DNA of 64,000 nucleotides from Opitutaceae bacterium (GCA_016711225.1 JADJTK010000026.1:20402-84401), one strand, 5' to 3'. Shown: positions 36,764 to 45,536, counted from the first letter of the stretch. Program-made: numbers and translations. Notes: generated from the letters alone by a model not told the origin.

Positions 36764-37175
36764 GGCAGGCAGACTGGCGACAAGCCCTCGCCGCGCAATC
36801 CTCGGGCAGTCTCGCCTGCCGACCGCCCGCTCGCGTGCGCGCTAGGGGTGCAACGGTCCGAGGTCGACCGCGTTGGCCTCAACGTATTGAGGCGCGACTA
36901 AGGTCAATCGTTCCCACCGGCCTCAGCTCTCTGCTGGTGGGGCAGGCTTGGCCCCCGCCGCCCCCTCCCAAAGACAGAGGGTGTGCGTGAAGTCCGCCCC
37001 ACCCTCCGGAACCGACCCGCATCACCACCGGCGCTTGAATACAACGCCTCACCCTGACCACAATCAATAAGCGACACTCTCCAATCCATAGTCCGGATCG
37101 AGCGGCACGGACGAGCGGAGAGAACATGACCAAGCCGGGATGCCGCCGGCCAGCTAGACGGATGAAAGATCCGGA
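36764..37175. other. Intergenic region upstream of the M13 peptidase
   Basis: These 412 bases hold no gene I can support. A small perfect hairpin, GCCTCAA with TTGAGGC around CGTA, lies at 36876-36893. Open frames on both strands are short and lack motifs. Confidence 0.5.
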
Positions 37176-37559
37176 CTACACCTCCCGGCGGGACCACCAA
37201 GCCACGGCGAGCGCGCCGATCAGCACCACGAGGGAGCCGGCTGTCGCCAGCGTCTCCATTCGCGGGATCGGGCGCACACTCCACTCGGCCGCCCACGACC
37301 AACCGGCCGAAAGAGCCGCTGCCAGATCATGGCCGCCGAACACCCCGGCTACGGCTCCGCCAAGGAGCACAGCGGTGCCAAGCAGCAGCCACCGGCGCCG
37401 CTCCCGCTGCCGGCGGGCAGCCGGCAGGCGGCCGAGGACACGGGCGGTGAAACCGGCGTCGTCGAGGTAGTCGGCCGCGCCGTCGCGAAAGACTTGTTGC
37501 AGGCGTCGTTCCTCGGCGACGGAGACGGGATCGGGTTCGGGTGGCAGCGGGGCATTCAT
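37176..37559 (-). CDS. Small membrane protein, putative anti-sigma factor
   Basis: A 127-residue protein encoded 22 bases after the ECF sigma gene. The N-terminal part (residues 1-55) is soluble and acidic-helical (VAEERRLQQVFRDGAADYLDDAGFTARVLGRL). Two membrane helices follow (about 57-76 and 103-121). This order, soluble N-terminal region plus membrane anchors, just after an ECF gene is what anti-sigma factors look like. There is no zinc-binding HxxxCxxC, so it would be of a non-ZAS type. The role is inferred from position. I start at the ATG at 37559. Confidence 0.6.
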   Translation of the reverse strand: MNAPLPPEPDPVSVAEERRLQQVFRDGAADYLDDAGFTARVLGRLPAARRQRERRRWLLLGTAVLLGGAVAGVFGGHDLAAALSAGWSWAAEWSVRPIPRMETLATAGSLVVLIGALAVAWWSRREV

Positions 37560-37581
37560 GGCGATCGGAACAGCAGCGGCT

Positions 37582-38142
37582 TCAGGACGGGGCCCAGGCG
37601 TGCAGCAGGCGGCGGAGTTTTTCTTTCGCGCGCAGCACATGGGTTTTCACCGTGCCCAGCGGCGAACCGAGCACGGCAGAGGCCTCCTCGTGGGTGAGCC
37701 CCTCGGTGTAACAAAGATGGATGGCCGCGCGCTCGTCGTGGGTGAGCTGCGCCAACGCGGTGGCGAGATCCTGCTGCAGGTCGACGGTGGCCGCGGCGGC
37801 CGGCGCGGTGCTCTCGTAGCCGGGCAACGCCTCGGCCGCGGGCACCTCGCCGGTCCACTCGACCGTCCCTCGATCGCGGCGACGGGCGGAGCGATACTGG
37901 TTGTAGGCAATACCGAGCAGCCAAGTGGAGAAAGCCGAGCCGCCCCGGAAGCGGGCGAGGTCACGGTAGGCGGCAAGAAAGGTCTCCTGGGCGAGGTCGT
38001 CGGCGAGCGCGTGCCGGCCGCCGCTCAGGCGTCGCAAGAAGTTGCGGACAGCGGACTGGTGCTGACGCACAAGCTCGCCGAAAGCGTGCCGGTCGTCGTA
38101 GGCCAGCACGCGGGCGATCAGGTCGATGTCGGGCAGGCTCAA
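37582..38142 (-). CDS. ECF-family RNA polymerase sigma factor
   Basis: A sigma factor of about 186 residues. Region 2 runs from FGELVRQHQSAVRNFL through DDLAQETFLAAYRDLARFRG, STWLLGIAYNQYRSARR. Region 4 runs from LTHDERAAIHLCYTEGLTHEEAS through GSPLGTVKTHVLRAKEKLRRLL. No ATG lies near the homology start, and upstream codons overlap the previous gene. I use the TTG at 38142; a CTG overlapping the upstream stop is possible. It sits in an operon with a DUF6249-like membrane protein before it and a putative anti-sigma factor after it. Confidence 0.9.
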   Translation of the reverse strand: MSLPDIDLIARVLAYDDRHAFGELVRQHQSAVRNFLRRLSGGRHALADDLAQETFLAAYRDLARFRGGSAFSTWLLGIAYNQYRSARRRDRGTVEWTGEVPAAEALPGYESTAPAAAATVDLQQDLATALAQLTHDERAAIHLCYTEGLTHEEASAVLGSPLGTVKTHVLRAKEKLRRLLHAWAPS

Positions 38143-38177
38143 GGTTTCGGGAGGGGCGAGGGTGGGCGGCCTGCGGA

Positions 38178-38615
38178 TCAGGGCGTATTCTGCCCGTTGG
38201 GTGCACGGCGTTCCAGCGCCCAATTGAGCAGAAGCGCCACACCGATGAAACCCGGGATGAGCGCGACCCATTTCACGCCATGCTCGGGCACAAGCGCTCC
38301 CAGGAAAAGGTAGAGTGCGGCACCCACAGCGAGAGCAATCAGGCCGCCTCGGCGGTCATCGCGTCCGCGCTTCGCAGGCGATTCCTCAAGCAACTCCGGC
38401 GGCAGCGGCTGGCCCTTTTCCAGCGCCACGCGCATCAACTCGTGGCGAAGCCGGCGTTTCTGCATCTTCTCGATCGAGCCGAATATGATGCACACCAAGC
38501 CGAAGGCCATCCCCGCCAACGGGATCAGGAAAGGACCGAGCCCAAAGGGCCCTATCTCCGCCAGCGGCAGAGATACCGAACCGATACTGGCAAGAAGCGA
38601 AGGGAGTAGTGTCAT
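38178..38615 (-). CDS. DUF6249-like membrane protein upstream of an ECF sigma gene
   Basis: A 145-residue protein with three or four hydrophobic helices. A helical cytosolic segment, KRRLRHELMRVALEKGQPLPPELL, lies between the first pair and the last pair. That GQPLPPELL-type motif, with the surrounding helices, recalls the DUF6249 proteins that often accompany ECF sigma factors. Its stop at 38178 lies 35 bases before the sigma start I chose, so the three genes form an operon. Function is unknown; a part in the membrane signal relay is plausible. Confidence 0.7.
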   Translation of the reverse strand: MTLLPSLLASIGSVSLPLAEIGPFGLGPFLIPLAGMAFGLVCIIFGSIEKMQKRRLRHELMRVALEKGQPLPPELLEESPAKRGRDDRRGGLIALAVGAALYLFLGALVPEHGVKWVALIPGFIGVALLLNWALERRAPNGQNTP

Positions 38616-38843
38616 AGTTGGTGGTGGTTGCTACTGGTGAGTGGCCGGGAAGTCGGCAGTTGGATTCATGAAATTCGCGAAAGCGCCTTCTCGGAAGAAG
38701 GCCGACGCGCAGCCCGGTCCCGGCTCAGCCCGCCCCTGGGTTCAGGCACTGTCACCCAACTCCAAAAACAAGCGTTCCAATCGCCGTTTACATCGGGGCT
38801 TGAACTGCATGAGGGAGTCGCTAGGTAGTTTTTCGAATCTCGT

Positions 38844-39458
38844 ATGAAGACAAAACCTGCTTACTCGCGCCGCCTTGCCTTGCTCCTTGGCGCATTGGTC
38901 GCCCTGCCCGGCGTCCTCTCCGCCCAACCTGTGGTCGATCCTTCGACCGGCCATGCCTACCAGGCCTTCGCCAGCACCACCCTCACTTGGGAGCAGGCGC
39001 TCAACGCGGCCGCCGCGATGAACTACAACGGCACGCCCGGTCACCTCGCGACCCTGACGTCCGCACTCGAAACGCAGTTTGTCTTCACCAACCTCGGTGG
39101 CAACACCTTGGCCGGCTACAGCATCGGCGGCTTCCAACCGGCCTCTGAAACGAACGCTTCCGCCAACTGGCAGTGGGTGACGGGTGAAGCCTGGTCCTAC
39201 ACCAACTGGGCGGCCTCCGAACCCAACGACTAGTTCGGCAGACCTTCGACCTTGGAGAATGCGCTGCAGATCTATGTTAATCAGCCACAGGGCTCCACCA
39301 GCCTGTCGTGGAACGATATTTACCGCTCGACCAGCACCGTCGACACCCGCGGCTACCTCGTGGAGTTCTCCGTGATTCCCGAGCCGAGCACCTACGCCTT
39401 GTTCGTCGGCCTCGCCACCCTCGGTCTCGTCTCCTATCGCCGTTTCCGGCGTCGTTGA
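38844..39458 (+). pseudogene. C-type-lectin-like PEP-CTERM protein interrupted by in-frame TAG
   Basis: One frame of 204 codons with a TAG at 39231-39233. The N-terminal part has a signal peptide (KTKPAYSRRLALLLGALVALPGVLSAQ) and the first half of a C-type lectin domain (GHLATLTS, NWQWVTGEAW, NWAASEPND). After the TAG the same frame continues with the second half (ENALQIYVN, SLSWNDIY, GYLVEFS) and a PEP-CTERM anchor (VIPEPSTYALFVGLATLGLVSYRRFRRR is its span). Read as written, the product loses half the domain and the sorting signal. As both halves are intact, a single substitution, sequencing error or readthrough is likely. PEP-CTERM proteins are sorted by an exosortase that is not in this window. 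A strong terminator follows. Confidence 0.85.
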
Positions 39459-39480
39459 CCTGTCCCGTCCCAAAGCCAGC

Positions 39481-39507
39481 AGCCCGGCCTAGTGGCCGGG
39501 CTTTTTT
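39481..39507 (+). terminator. Strong rho-independent terminator
   Basis: AGCCCGGCC pairs with GGCCGGGCT around TAGT and is followed by six T residues. It lies 22 bases after the stop of the PEP-CTERM gene. Confidence 0.92.
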
Positions 39508-39671
39508 GTGCCCAGCGCCGGCCCACTGCGGCCGCGAATAGACTACAACCCATGCCGCTCTCCCCATCCGCGAGAGTGATCCCGCTTCCTCCGACCCTCG
39601 ACCGCCCCTGTTTCGAAGACTACCCTGAACCCATCAACCGAGGACCGGCCCGCTCGCCTCGGCCCTGACTG

Positions 39672-40334
39672 CTGCGCCCCCACCTGCCTACGGCCACCGT
39701 CACTGGTCCCCCCACGCGCCTCCCCCTGCTCTCCCTCTCGCTCACCGCTCTCTTCCTGGCCTCCGTCGTTGCCGCCAAAGACATCGCTATCCTCGCCAAG
39801 GGGGAAGTGGTCGAACTCGGCACCACCCCTACCACAGAACAGCCCTGCGCCTGTTCCGCTCCAGCCAAGGCTGCGTTCCTGCGGGGTTTCGAGAAAATCG
39901 TCGCCGCGCACCAACCACTTGAGGGCGAACTCACCCTCGGCAACCCGCCGGCCTGGGGGAAGACCATCGCCGCAGACACCCGCGGCGTGCTCACGTTCGA
40001 ACGTGCCTTCGCCCATGGCTTTGTTGGCAGGTTGCTGCTCGAAAACTTGGTGCCAGACCACGAGTACATCCTCACCCTCAACGGTAATCCCAAGCTCGCC
40101 GGCAACCTGTTGCTCCCAGATGCAGTGCCCGGCCTAAAGGAGGAGAAATACTACGACTTTCTGCACGTGCGGACCGATGCCGCCGGCCGCTTCGAGGGCA
40201 TGTTGGGCGTGCACCTCCAGCCCGGGAGCTACGCGGTGCGGCTCTACGTCAAAGACGCCGACGATTTTAAGATCGTGCTCTACCACGACTACTTCCCGTT
40301 CACGGTGACGAAGTATGAGGGCGTAACGTGGTAG
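39672..40334 (+). CDS. Secreted hypothetical protein with no canonical start codon
   Basis: The frame encodes a hydrophobic stretch (LPLLSLSLTALFLASVVAA) followed by a mature domain of beta pattern (LLLENLVPDHEYILTLNG, YYDFLHVRTDAAGRFEG, GSYAVRLYVKDADDFKIVLYHDYFPF). The hydrophobic stretch looks like a signal peptide, but no ATG, GTG or TTG precedes it in frame; a TGA lies at 39666. I place the start at the CTG at 39672; an ATG changed to CTG or a lost base are alternatives. The first standard start, GTG at 39807, would drop the signal peptide. The mature part ends FTVTKYEGVTW, and the stop TAG overlaps a repeat element. Function unknown. Confidence 0.55.
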   Translation: MRPHLPTATVTGPPTRLPLLSLSLTALFLASVVAAKDIAILAKGEVVELGTTPTTEQPCACSAPAKAAFLRGFEKIVAAHQPLEGELTLGNPPAWGKTIAADTRGVLTFERAFAHGFVGRLLLENLVPDHEYILTLNGNPKLAGNLLLPDAVPGLKEEKYYDFLHVRTDAAGRFEGMLGVHLQPGSYAVRLYVKDADDFKIVLYHDYFPFTVTKYEGVTW

Positions 40335-40423
40335 CGCAGGCCTCCGTGCCTGCGACGTTCGGCCCCGCAAGTAGCCCAGGGTTCGGTAACGAGCGCCCGT
40401 CCCGAAGGTCCGCAGGCCTGCGC
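40334..40423. repeat. MITE/REP-like element with 10-bp inverted ends
   Basis: GCGCAGGCCT (40334-40343) and AGGCCTGCGC (40414-40423) are perfect inverted arms 70 bases apart. Inside the left end, GCAGGC and GCCTGC form a further small hairpin. The left edge overlaps the last base of the stop of the preceding gene. Confidence 0.55.
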
Positions 40424-40542
40424 CCCCCAACGACTCCGTCATGCTGTATTGAGCCGACGACCGGCGCGGGGCCGGGCACGGTCCGGCCGCCCCTAGTCAC
40501 TCGATCCTTGTTCTACCAACGGCCATCCGAATTTGGACTTTG

Positions 40543-40593
40543 CGTAGCGACGCGACTTGCGCTCCGTCCGGAACCGGAAGCGGTTCCGCTACG
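40543..40593. repeat. Nested inverted repeat, REP-like
   Basis: Outer arms CGTAGCG (40543-40549) and CGCTACG (40587-40593) enclose an inner hairpin, CGGAACCG (40569-40576) and CGGTTCCG (40581-40588) around GAAG. A pyrimidine-rich tract (CTTATCCCTTGCTACG, CTGCTGCCTTCTGCC) follows at about 40625-40690. Confidence 0.55.
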
Positions 40594-40689
40594 TGGAGGC
40601 AGAATCTGAGAACAAGGGAGCGTTGGCATTACTTGGCACTTATCCCTTGCTACGTGTCACTTCCACCGCCTGCTGCCTTCTGCCTTCCC

Positions 40690-41913
40690 TCACGGCTCCA
40701 CGTACACGGGCAGGCCGTTCCATACCAGATCGAGCAGCGTCAACGCATCCCAGTTGGCGAGACGGAAACAGCCGTGCGACTCCGTGCGCCCCACCTGCTC
40801 GGGATTGGGCGTGCCGTGGATGCCGTAACCGGGGCGGTCGAGCCCGATCCACGCCAGCCCGACCGGGTTGTTCGGCCCCGGCGGGACGATCAGCTTGCGG
40901 CCAAGCTCGCGCCCTTCGGCCGACTCGGGAAACACCTCGGGGTCGAAGGTGTAGTTAGGATTCGGTGCCACCACGACCACGTGCAACTCGCCCACCGGCC
41001 GTTTCTCAACCTTCTTCGCGATGCTTACCGGGAAATGCGCGATCAGCCGTCCGTCGCCGTCGCGCGCCTGCAGGAGGCGCTCGACGAGCTGCACATGCAG
41101 GCTCGCCGCCTTGGCGCGCGGCGCGGTGCGGGCCGCGGCGGGCACCACCACCGTCGTCCCCGCCACCGGTTGCGCCCAGTCGAAATCAGGGTTCAACTTC
41201 CGCACCAGGGTCGGATGGGCGCGAGCCCTCTCAGCAACGAGCTCGAGCAACGTTTCGTAGTCGAGGGCACTCTGCTCGGACTTTCCCAGCCACGTTGTGC
41301 TCAGCGGCTGGAGCCGGGCCAGATCGGCCACGGTCACGGTCACCTTCGCCGTCGCCGCAGACTCGAGCTGGAGCGCGGAGCAGGTACGCTCGTCAAGCCA
41401 ACTAGTCTCCGCCAGCCCTTCCTCCGCCTGGAAGGCATGCCAAGCCCATGCCGTCTGGGTGCCGAAGACCCCATCGATCGAGCCGCAGGAATAGCCCCGC
41501 CGTGCGAGCGCAACCTGCGCCTCCAGCCACGAAACCGGGCTCCGCGGATAGGCGTCGGGAGCCTGGAACTTCAAGGTCGTGGCAGCAGCCGGTTTGCCCA
41601 CCGTAAGCGGCTCACCAGTTCCGGCGTTCCGGCCGGCCTGTTTCTCCCCCTCCATCGGTGCCGGCTTCGCCACTGCGCCAATCGGCCTGGGCCCTGCCGC
41701 GCTCAGTCTCGCCGGCACCGCCTTCGCAGCGGTCGCGGCCGACGAACGCGCCGCCGGTTTGCGCCCTTCCCCTGCATCCGAACGAAGGAAATACCACGCG
41801 CCCGCGCCGCCGGCGGCCAACAGCAGCAAGGTCGCAAGCCACAGTCCCAAGGCACGCTTCGCGCCGGGGCCGGCTTTGCGGGAACGAGGGGATTTGGTTC
41901 GGCGTTTGGCCAC
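40690..41913 (-). CDS. L,D-transpeptidase (YkuD) with peptidoglycan-binding domain
   Basis: A 407-residue membrane-anchored cell-wall enzyme. A basic cytosolic head is followed by one membrane helix (about 20-42) and a long Ala/Pro linker. A PG-binding_1-like domain (about 125-180, ALARRGYSCGSIDGVFGTQT) precedes a helical segment. The C-terminal YkuD domain (about 270-407) ends with the active site: the His in GIHGTPNP and the catalytic Cys in ESHGCFRLANWDA. These enzymes make 3-3 cross-links in peptidoglycan or attach lipoproteins to it. It ends at 40690; no partner gene is adjacent. Confidence 0.93.
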   Translation of the reverse strand: MAKRRTKSPRSRKAGPGAKRALGLWLATLLLLAAGGAGAWYFLRSDAGEGRKPAARSSAATAAKAVPARLSAAGPRPIGAVAKPAPMEGEKQAGRNAGTGEPLTVGKPAAATTLKFQAPDAYPRSPVSWLEAQVALARRGYSCGSIDGVFGTQTAWAWHAFQAEEGLAETSWLDERTCSALQLESAATAKVTVTVADLARLQPLSTTWLGKSEQSALDYETLLELVAERARAHPTLVRKLNPDFDWAQPVAGTTVVVPAAARTAPRAKAASLHVQLVERLLQARDGDGRLIAHFPVSIAKKVEKRPVGELHVVVVAPNPNYTFDPEVFPESAEGRELGRKLIVPPGPNNPVGLAWIGLDRPGYGIHGTPNPEQVGRTESHGCFRLANWDALTLLDLVWNGLPVYVEP

Positions 41914-42022
41914 TCACCATGAGCAACACCGCCCCAGACGTCGGATTCAAGCCTTGAGCGGGAAAACGCTGCGGCCCACGGCCCTCGTCGTTGGACCCGA
42001 CCCGACCGGCCTCCACCGGCTG

Positions 42023-42053
42023 CAAAAAAGGCGCGGCCCAAACGGCCGCGCCT
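42023..42053 (-). terminator. Strong rho-independent terminator for the phosphofructokinase gene
   Basis: On the minus strand AGGCGCGGCC pairs with GGCCGCGCCT around a short loop and is followed by six T residues, 22 bases after the stop at 42075. Confidence 0.93.
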
Positions 42054-42074
42054 GAACAAAAAGACTGTCCCGAC

Positions 42075-43331
42075 TCAGATCTCGTAGGTCTGGAGGAGTT
42101 TCTCCACCGTCACCTTGTCGAGCTTCACGAAAGCGGGCAGACCGTTCTCGAACGGAACCTGCACCTCGCCCTGGATCAGCGGCAGCGCATAACGATGGAA
42201 CTGGAAGTTCATGCTGATGCCGTCCTCATTGATCCATTCCTTCGGGAGCATCTTCACCCCGTTGGCGATCTCGGACAGCGGCACGAGCGCCGTCTCGCAG
42301 GAATATTGCTCGGTGTCGCCACGGACCAAGATCACGCACTTGTCGTTCTCGCCCGCCACCGCGGCCTTCACCGCAGCCTGGCCGGCCATGAACGCTTCGT
42401 CGCTGTCGGCCTTGGAGGCTCCCACGGCGGCAGCGCGCTGCGCGATGCCGAGCTTGACCGCGCGAGACTTCACCCCGGGGATACCCTGGTCGACGAGGCT
42501 AGCGAGAAACTCGCCGGCGCCGCCCAGCTGGGCATGGCCGAAGGCATCGGTGCCCTCGGCGGTGGCAACGTAGTTGCCATCCTTGTCCACCAAGCCTTCG
42601 CCCACGACCACGAGGCAGAACTTCTCACGCTTGAGCACGCGGCGCACGTCCTCGAGGAACTTGTCGTTGTCGAACGGCACCTCGGGCAGGAGGATGATGT
42701 GCGGCGGATCGTGCGGGTGGTCGCGACGCTTAGCCAACGCGGCGCCAGCGGCGATCCAACCGGCCGAGCGGCCCATGACTTCAAGAATCGAGACAAGGTC
42801 GCCCTGGCCCATGGCCTGGTGATCGCAGGAAAGCTCACGCACGATCGTCGAGATGTGCTTGATGACCGAGCCGTAGCCGGGGCAGTGGTCGGTGGAGACC
42901 AGATCGTTGTCGATGGTCTTCGGCACGCCGATCACGCGCATCTCCCAGCCCTGTTCCTGGGCGAGCTTGGAGATCTTGTCGGCGGTGTCCTGGGAGTCGT
43001 TGCCGCCGGCGTAAAAGAAATAGCGGATGTTGTGGGCCTTGAAGACCTCGATCACGCGGTCGAAGTCGGCCTGCTTCTTAAGCTTGTAGCGGCAGGTGCC
43101 CAGCGCGGCGCCGGGGGTGTAGCGCAGGCCGCGGATGGTCTGCTGCGACTCCGAGGCGAGATCGATGAACTCCTCGTTGAGGATACCCAGCACGCCGTTG
43201 AGGCCGCCGTAGATCTCCTCGATGCAGGAATGGTTGAGGGCCTCGCTGACGACGCCGGCGATGCTGGAATTGATGACCGCGGTCGGTCCACCGGATTGAC
43301 CCACTAAGAGATTGCCGACGAGTTCAGCCAT
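42075..43331 (-). CDS. pfp: Pyrophosphate-type 6-phosphofructokinase
   Basis: A 418-residue phosphofructokinase. The N-terminal VGQSGGPTAVINSS is the nucleotide/phosphate loop. The two residues that separate PPi from ATP enzymes can both be read: GGNDS has Asp where the ATP type has Gly, and PKTIDND has Lys where the ATP type has Gly. Both point to pyrophosphate as phosphoryl donor, allowing a reversible step in glycolysis and gluconeogenesis. The substrate-binding segment MGRSAGWIA is present. I chose the ATG at 43331 (MAELVGNLLV); the frame continues upstream without homology. It has its own terminator. Confidence 0.92.
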   Translation of the reverse strand: MAELVGNLLVGQSGGPTAVINSSIAGVVSEALNHSCIEEIYGGLNGVLGILNEEFIDLASESQQTIRGLRYTPGAALGTCRYKLKKQADFDRVIEVFKAHNIRYFFYAGGNDSQDTADKISKLAQEQGWEMRVIGVPKTIDNDLVSTDHCPGYGSVIKHISTIVRELSCDHQAMGQGDLVSILEVMGRSAGWIAAGAALAKRRDHPHDPPHIILLPEVPFDNDKFLEDVRRVLKREKFCLVVVGEGLVDKDGNYVATAEGTDAFGHAQLGGAGEFLASLVDQGIPGVKSRAVKLGIAQRAAAVGASKADSDEAFMAGQAAVKAAVAGENDKCVILVRGDTEQYSCETALVPLSEIANGVKMLPKEWINEDGISMNFQFHRYALPLIQGEVQVPFENGLPAFVKLDKVTVEKLLQTYEI

Positions 43332-43758
43332 GGCAGTGCAAATTAGGTTGTTGGAGTTGCGAAAGAGAGCGAAGAAACCCCTCGAAAAAAGGGGTGGCAA
43401 CCCAATTCTCAGAGACGGAGGGAAACCCCTCGTGCCGCCCCCGGAGGATTGCGGCGGGCAACGGGCAACTCCTCCATCAAGGGGCGGCGGCGAAACAGCC
43501 CCGCCAGCGGGGCCGACTCGCAGCCACGAGCCAGAACCGGAATCGCCCGGCCTCCCCCCCGGTTGCGCCGCGCGGAATGGCCCAGCGGGCGGCGCACTCC
43601 ATGCCGACTAGCATTGCCCCGCTCGCAGCGTGCGTGCACGCGCCGCCCCGCCCTCCGCAGGCGGCAGGCCGTCGCGCGCCCCCGCATTCAGGACGAGCCT
43701 CCCACGCCTGATCGTTTGACGTTTGCTCTCCCTGGCCCGGGTGCCCGGTATCCAGGCT
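43332..43758. other. Divergent intergenic region
   Basis: These 427 bases separate the phosphofructokinase start from a GH16-like gene. A short hairpin CCCC/GGGG lies at about 43378-43395 and the rest is GC-rich with no supported gene. Promoters for both neighbours are expected. Confidence 0.5.
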
Positions 43759-45267
43759 ATGCCGTCCCTGCTCCGCGCAGCCCCGAATCCCTCGCCCCTC
43801 CCCCCCGCCTTCCGCCGCGCGCTCGTGCTGCTTGCCCTGCTCGCCCTTGCCGGCCAGGCCGCCGGCGCCGCCAAAAGCATCGTCCTCACCCACGTGCCGG
43901 CCATCCGCCAGTCCGTCGACAAGACGCTCGCCGGCCGCATCTACGGTATCGACCCGGCCACCGTGCGGATTGCCCTCTACATCCAGGTCGGTGAGGCCTG
44001 GTGGACCAAGCCGTCCTTCAGCAAACCGCTCACCGCCATCGCCGCCGACGGGTCCTGGAGCGCCACCATTGCCCCGGTGGCCAGTGACACCTCCGCCACC
44101 CAGATCGTCGCCCTTGTCGTTCCGGCCGGCTTCGTCCCGCCCGATGTCGCCGGCGAGCCCTGGCTGCCCGACACCGTCACCCAGGCCGCGCTTGCTTCGG
44201 TCGCGGTGGTCCGCCCCGACCCCTTGCGGCACAGTTTCCATTGGTCCGGCCACGACTGGGCGGTGCGCGACAGCGGCGGCCAACGCCAGGGCCCCGGCGA
44301 CAATCTCTTCTCACCCTCCAATGCCAACGTCTTCGTCGACGCCGCCGGGCTTCTGCACCTCCGTATCACTGGCTCCGCCACAACCTGGGACTGCGCCGAG
44401 CTCCAACTGTACCGCCCGCTGGGCTATGGCCGCTACCGCTTCCGCACCGCCAACGCCTGCGACCCGCTCGACGCCAACGCCGTCCTCGGCCTCTTCACCT
44501 GGTCCGACGGCACCGCCGATCCCAACTACCGGGAGATCGACATCGAGTGGTCGCGCTGGGGCGAACCACGCGACCCGACCAACGCCCAGTTCGTCGTCCA
44601 GCCCTATGAACCCGCCGGCCATCGCCAGCGCATCACCATCCCCGCCGCTGTGACAGAGCTCGCCCAGGAATTCACCTGGCGCACCACCGGGGTCGACTTC
44701 CTCGCCACCGGCGCCGGCTATTCCGCCGCCTGGAGCTATCCGCCCGCCGGAACGGCCTCGCCCAACCTGCCCGAAAGCCGCGACGAAAGGATCCATCTCA
44801 ACCTCTGGCTCAACCGCAACACCGGCCCGCGCAACGGCCAACCCGTCGAGGTCGTGCTCCGCTCCTTCTCATTCCAAGGCGTGGACACCGACGGCGACGG
44901 CGTACCGGACGCATGGGAACGCGCCCACGGTCTCGAGCCCGCTGTCGCCACCGACGCCCTCCGCGACGACGATGGCGACGGCGCGACCAACCTCGACGAA
45001 TACCTCGCCGGCACCGACCCGGCCGACGCCGCCAGCGCCTTCCGAATCACGCGCTACACCCGCTCGGGCACCACGCACGAGCTCACGTTCACCGCCCGCC
45101 CCGACAGACTCTACGACATCGAGACCTCTGCCACGCTCGCTGCCGCCCCCTGGGCGACCGCCATCACCGGTCTGTCCGGTTCCTCCGCGACCATAACCAC
45201 CGCCCTCCCCGATCCCGGCCAGGCCCCACACGCATTCTATCGCGTCCGTATCCAACCGCAGCCGTGA
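43759..45267 (+). CDS. Secreted GH16-like protein with C-terminal calcium-type repeat
   Basis: A 502-residue exported protein. A long signal peptide (RRALVLLALLALAGQAAGA) is followed by a beta-domain of about 110 residues, then a jelly-roll with WSGHDW and YGRYRFRTANA. The segment REIDIEW holds E259, D261 and E263, which match the E-x-D-x-x-E-like catalytic core of GH16 (ExDxE form). After the jelly-roll comes DTDGDGVPDAWERAHGL (from 376) and DDDGDGATNLDEYLAGTDP, a thrombospondin-3-like calcium repeat common in secreted proteins of this phylum. The last 70 residues are a small beta-domain. It probably cuts or binds a beta-1,3/1,4-linked glycan; GH16 assignment is from the motif and fold pattern. 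Confidence 0.75.
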   Translation: MPSLLRAAPNPSPLPPAFRRALVLLALLALAGQAAGAAKSIVLTHVPAIRQSVDKTLAGRIYGIDPATVRIALYIQVGEAWWTKPSFSKPLTAIAADGSWSATIAPVASDTSATQIVALVVPAGFVPPDVAGEPWLPDTVTQAALASVAVVRPDPLRHSFHWSGHDWAVRDSGGQRQGPGDNLFSPSNANVFVDAAGLLHLRITGSATTWDCAELQLYRPLGYGRYRFRTANACDPLDANAVLGLFTWSDGTADPNYREIDIEWSRWGEPRDPTNAQFVVQPYEPAGHRQRITIPAAVTELAQEFTWRTTGVDFLATGAGYSAAWSYPPAGTASPNLPESRDERIHLNLWLNRNTGPRNGQPVEVVLRSFSFQGVDTDGDGVPDAWERAHGLEPAVATDALRDDDGDGATNLDEYLAGTDPADAASAFRITRYTRSGTTHELTFTARPDRLYDIETSATLAAAPWATAITGLSGSSATITTALPDPGQAPHAFYRVRIQPQP

Positions 45268-45308
45268 CACCCCGGGAACGCCCTGCCGGCGGGGCCAAGC
45301 CGTCTCTG

Positions 45309-45336
45309 TAAGGGCGTCGCTTGCCACGCCTTACGA
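45309..45336. repeat. Hairpin downstream of the GH16-like gene
   Basis: GTAAGGGCGT and ACGCCTTAC pair with one bulged base around an eight-base loop, 41 bases after the stop. No T run follows. It may be a transcript-end structure. Confidence 0.4.
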
Positions 45337-45481
45337 GCCTGCGCCTGCCGACAAGTAGGGCCGGTCTCCGACCAGTCACGCACGCGCCGCCTCACCCCCA
45401 TTCTCGCCACGATCTCGACCACCGTGCCGGCAAGGGCGGCCTATGTGCCGCCCCTGCGTGAGCCGCAACGCCTCCGGTTCC

Positions 45482-45511
45482 AAAAAAGGGCTCAGCCATT
45501 TGGCTCAGGCC
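45482..45511 (-). terminator. Probable rho-independent terminator
   Basis: On the minus strand, about 25 bases after the stop at 45537, an imperfect stem around AGCCA/TGGCT (GGCCTGAGCCA with TGGCTGAGCCC) is followed by six T residues. Confidence 0.65.
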
Positions 45512-45536
45512 ACCGGCGGCGCAGCCCGTCGAATCC

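Noticed and set aside
40628..40650. A second sigma-54-like site, TTGGCAC-TTATCCC-TTGCT
   Set aside because: The distance from GG to GC is two bases too long for a -24/-12 promoter, and no gene starts suitably downstream.
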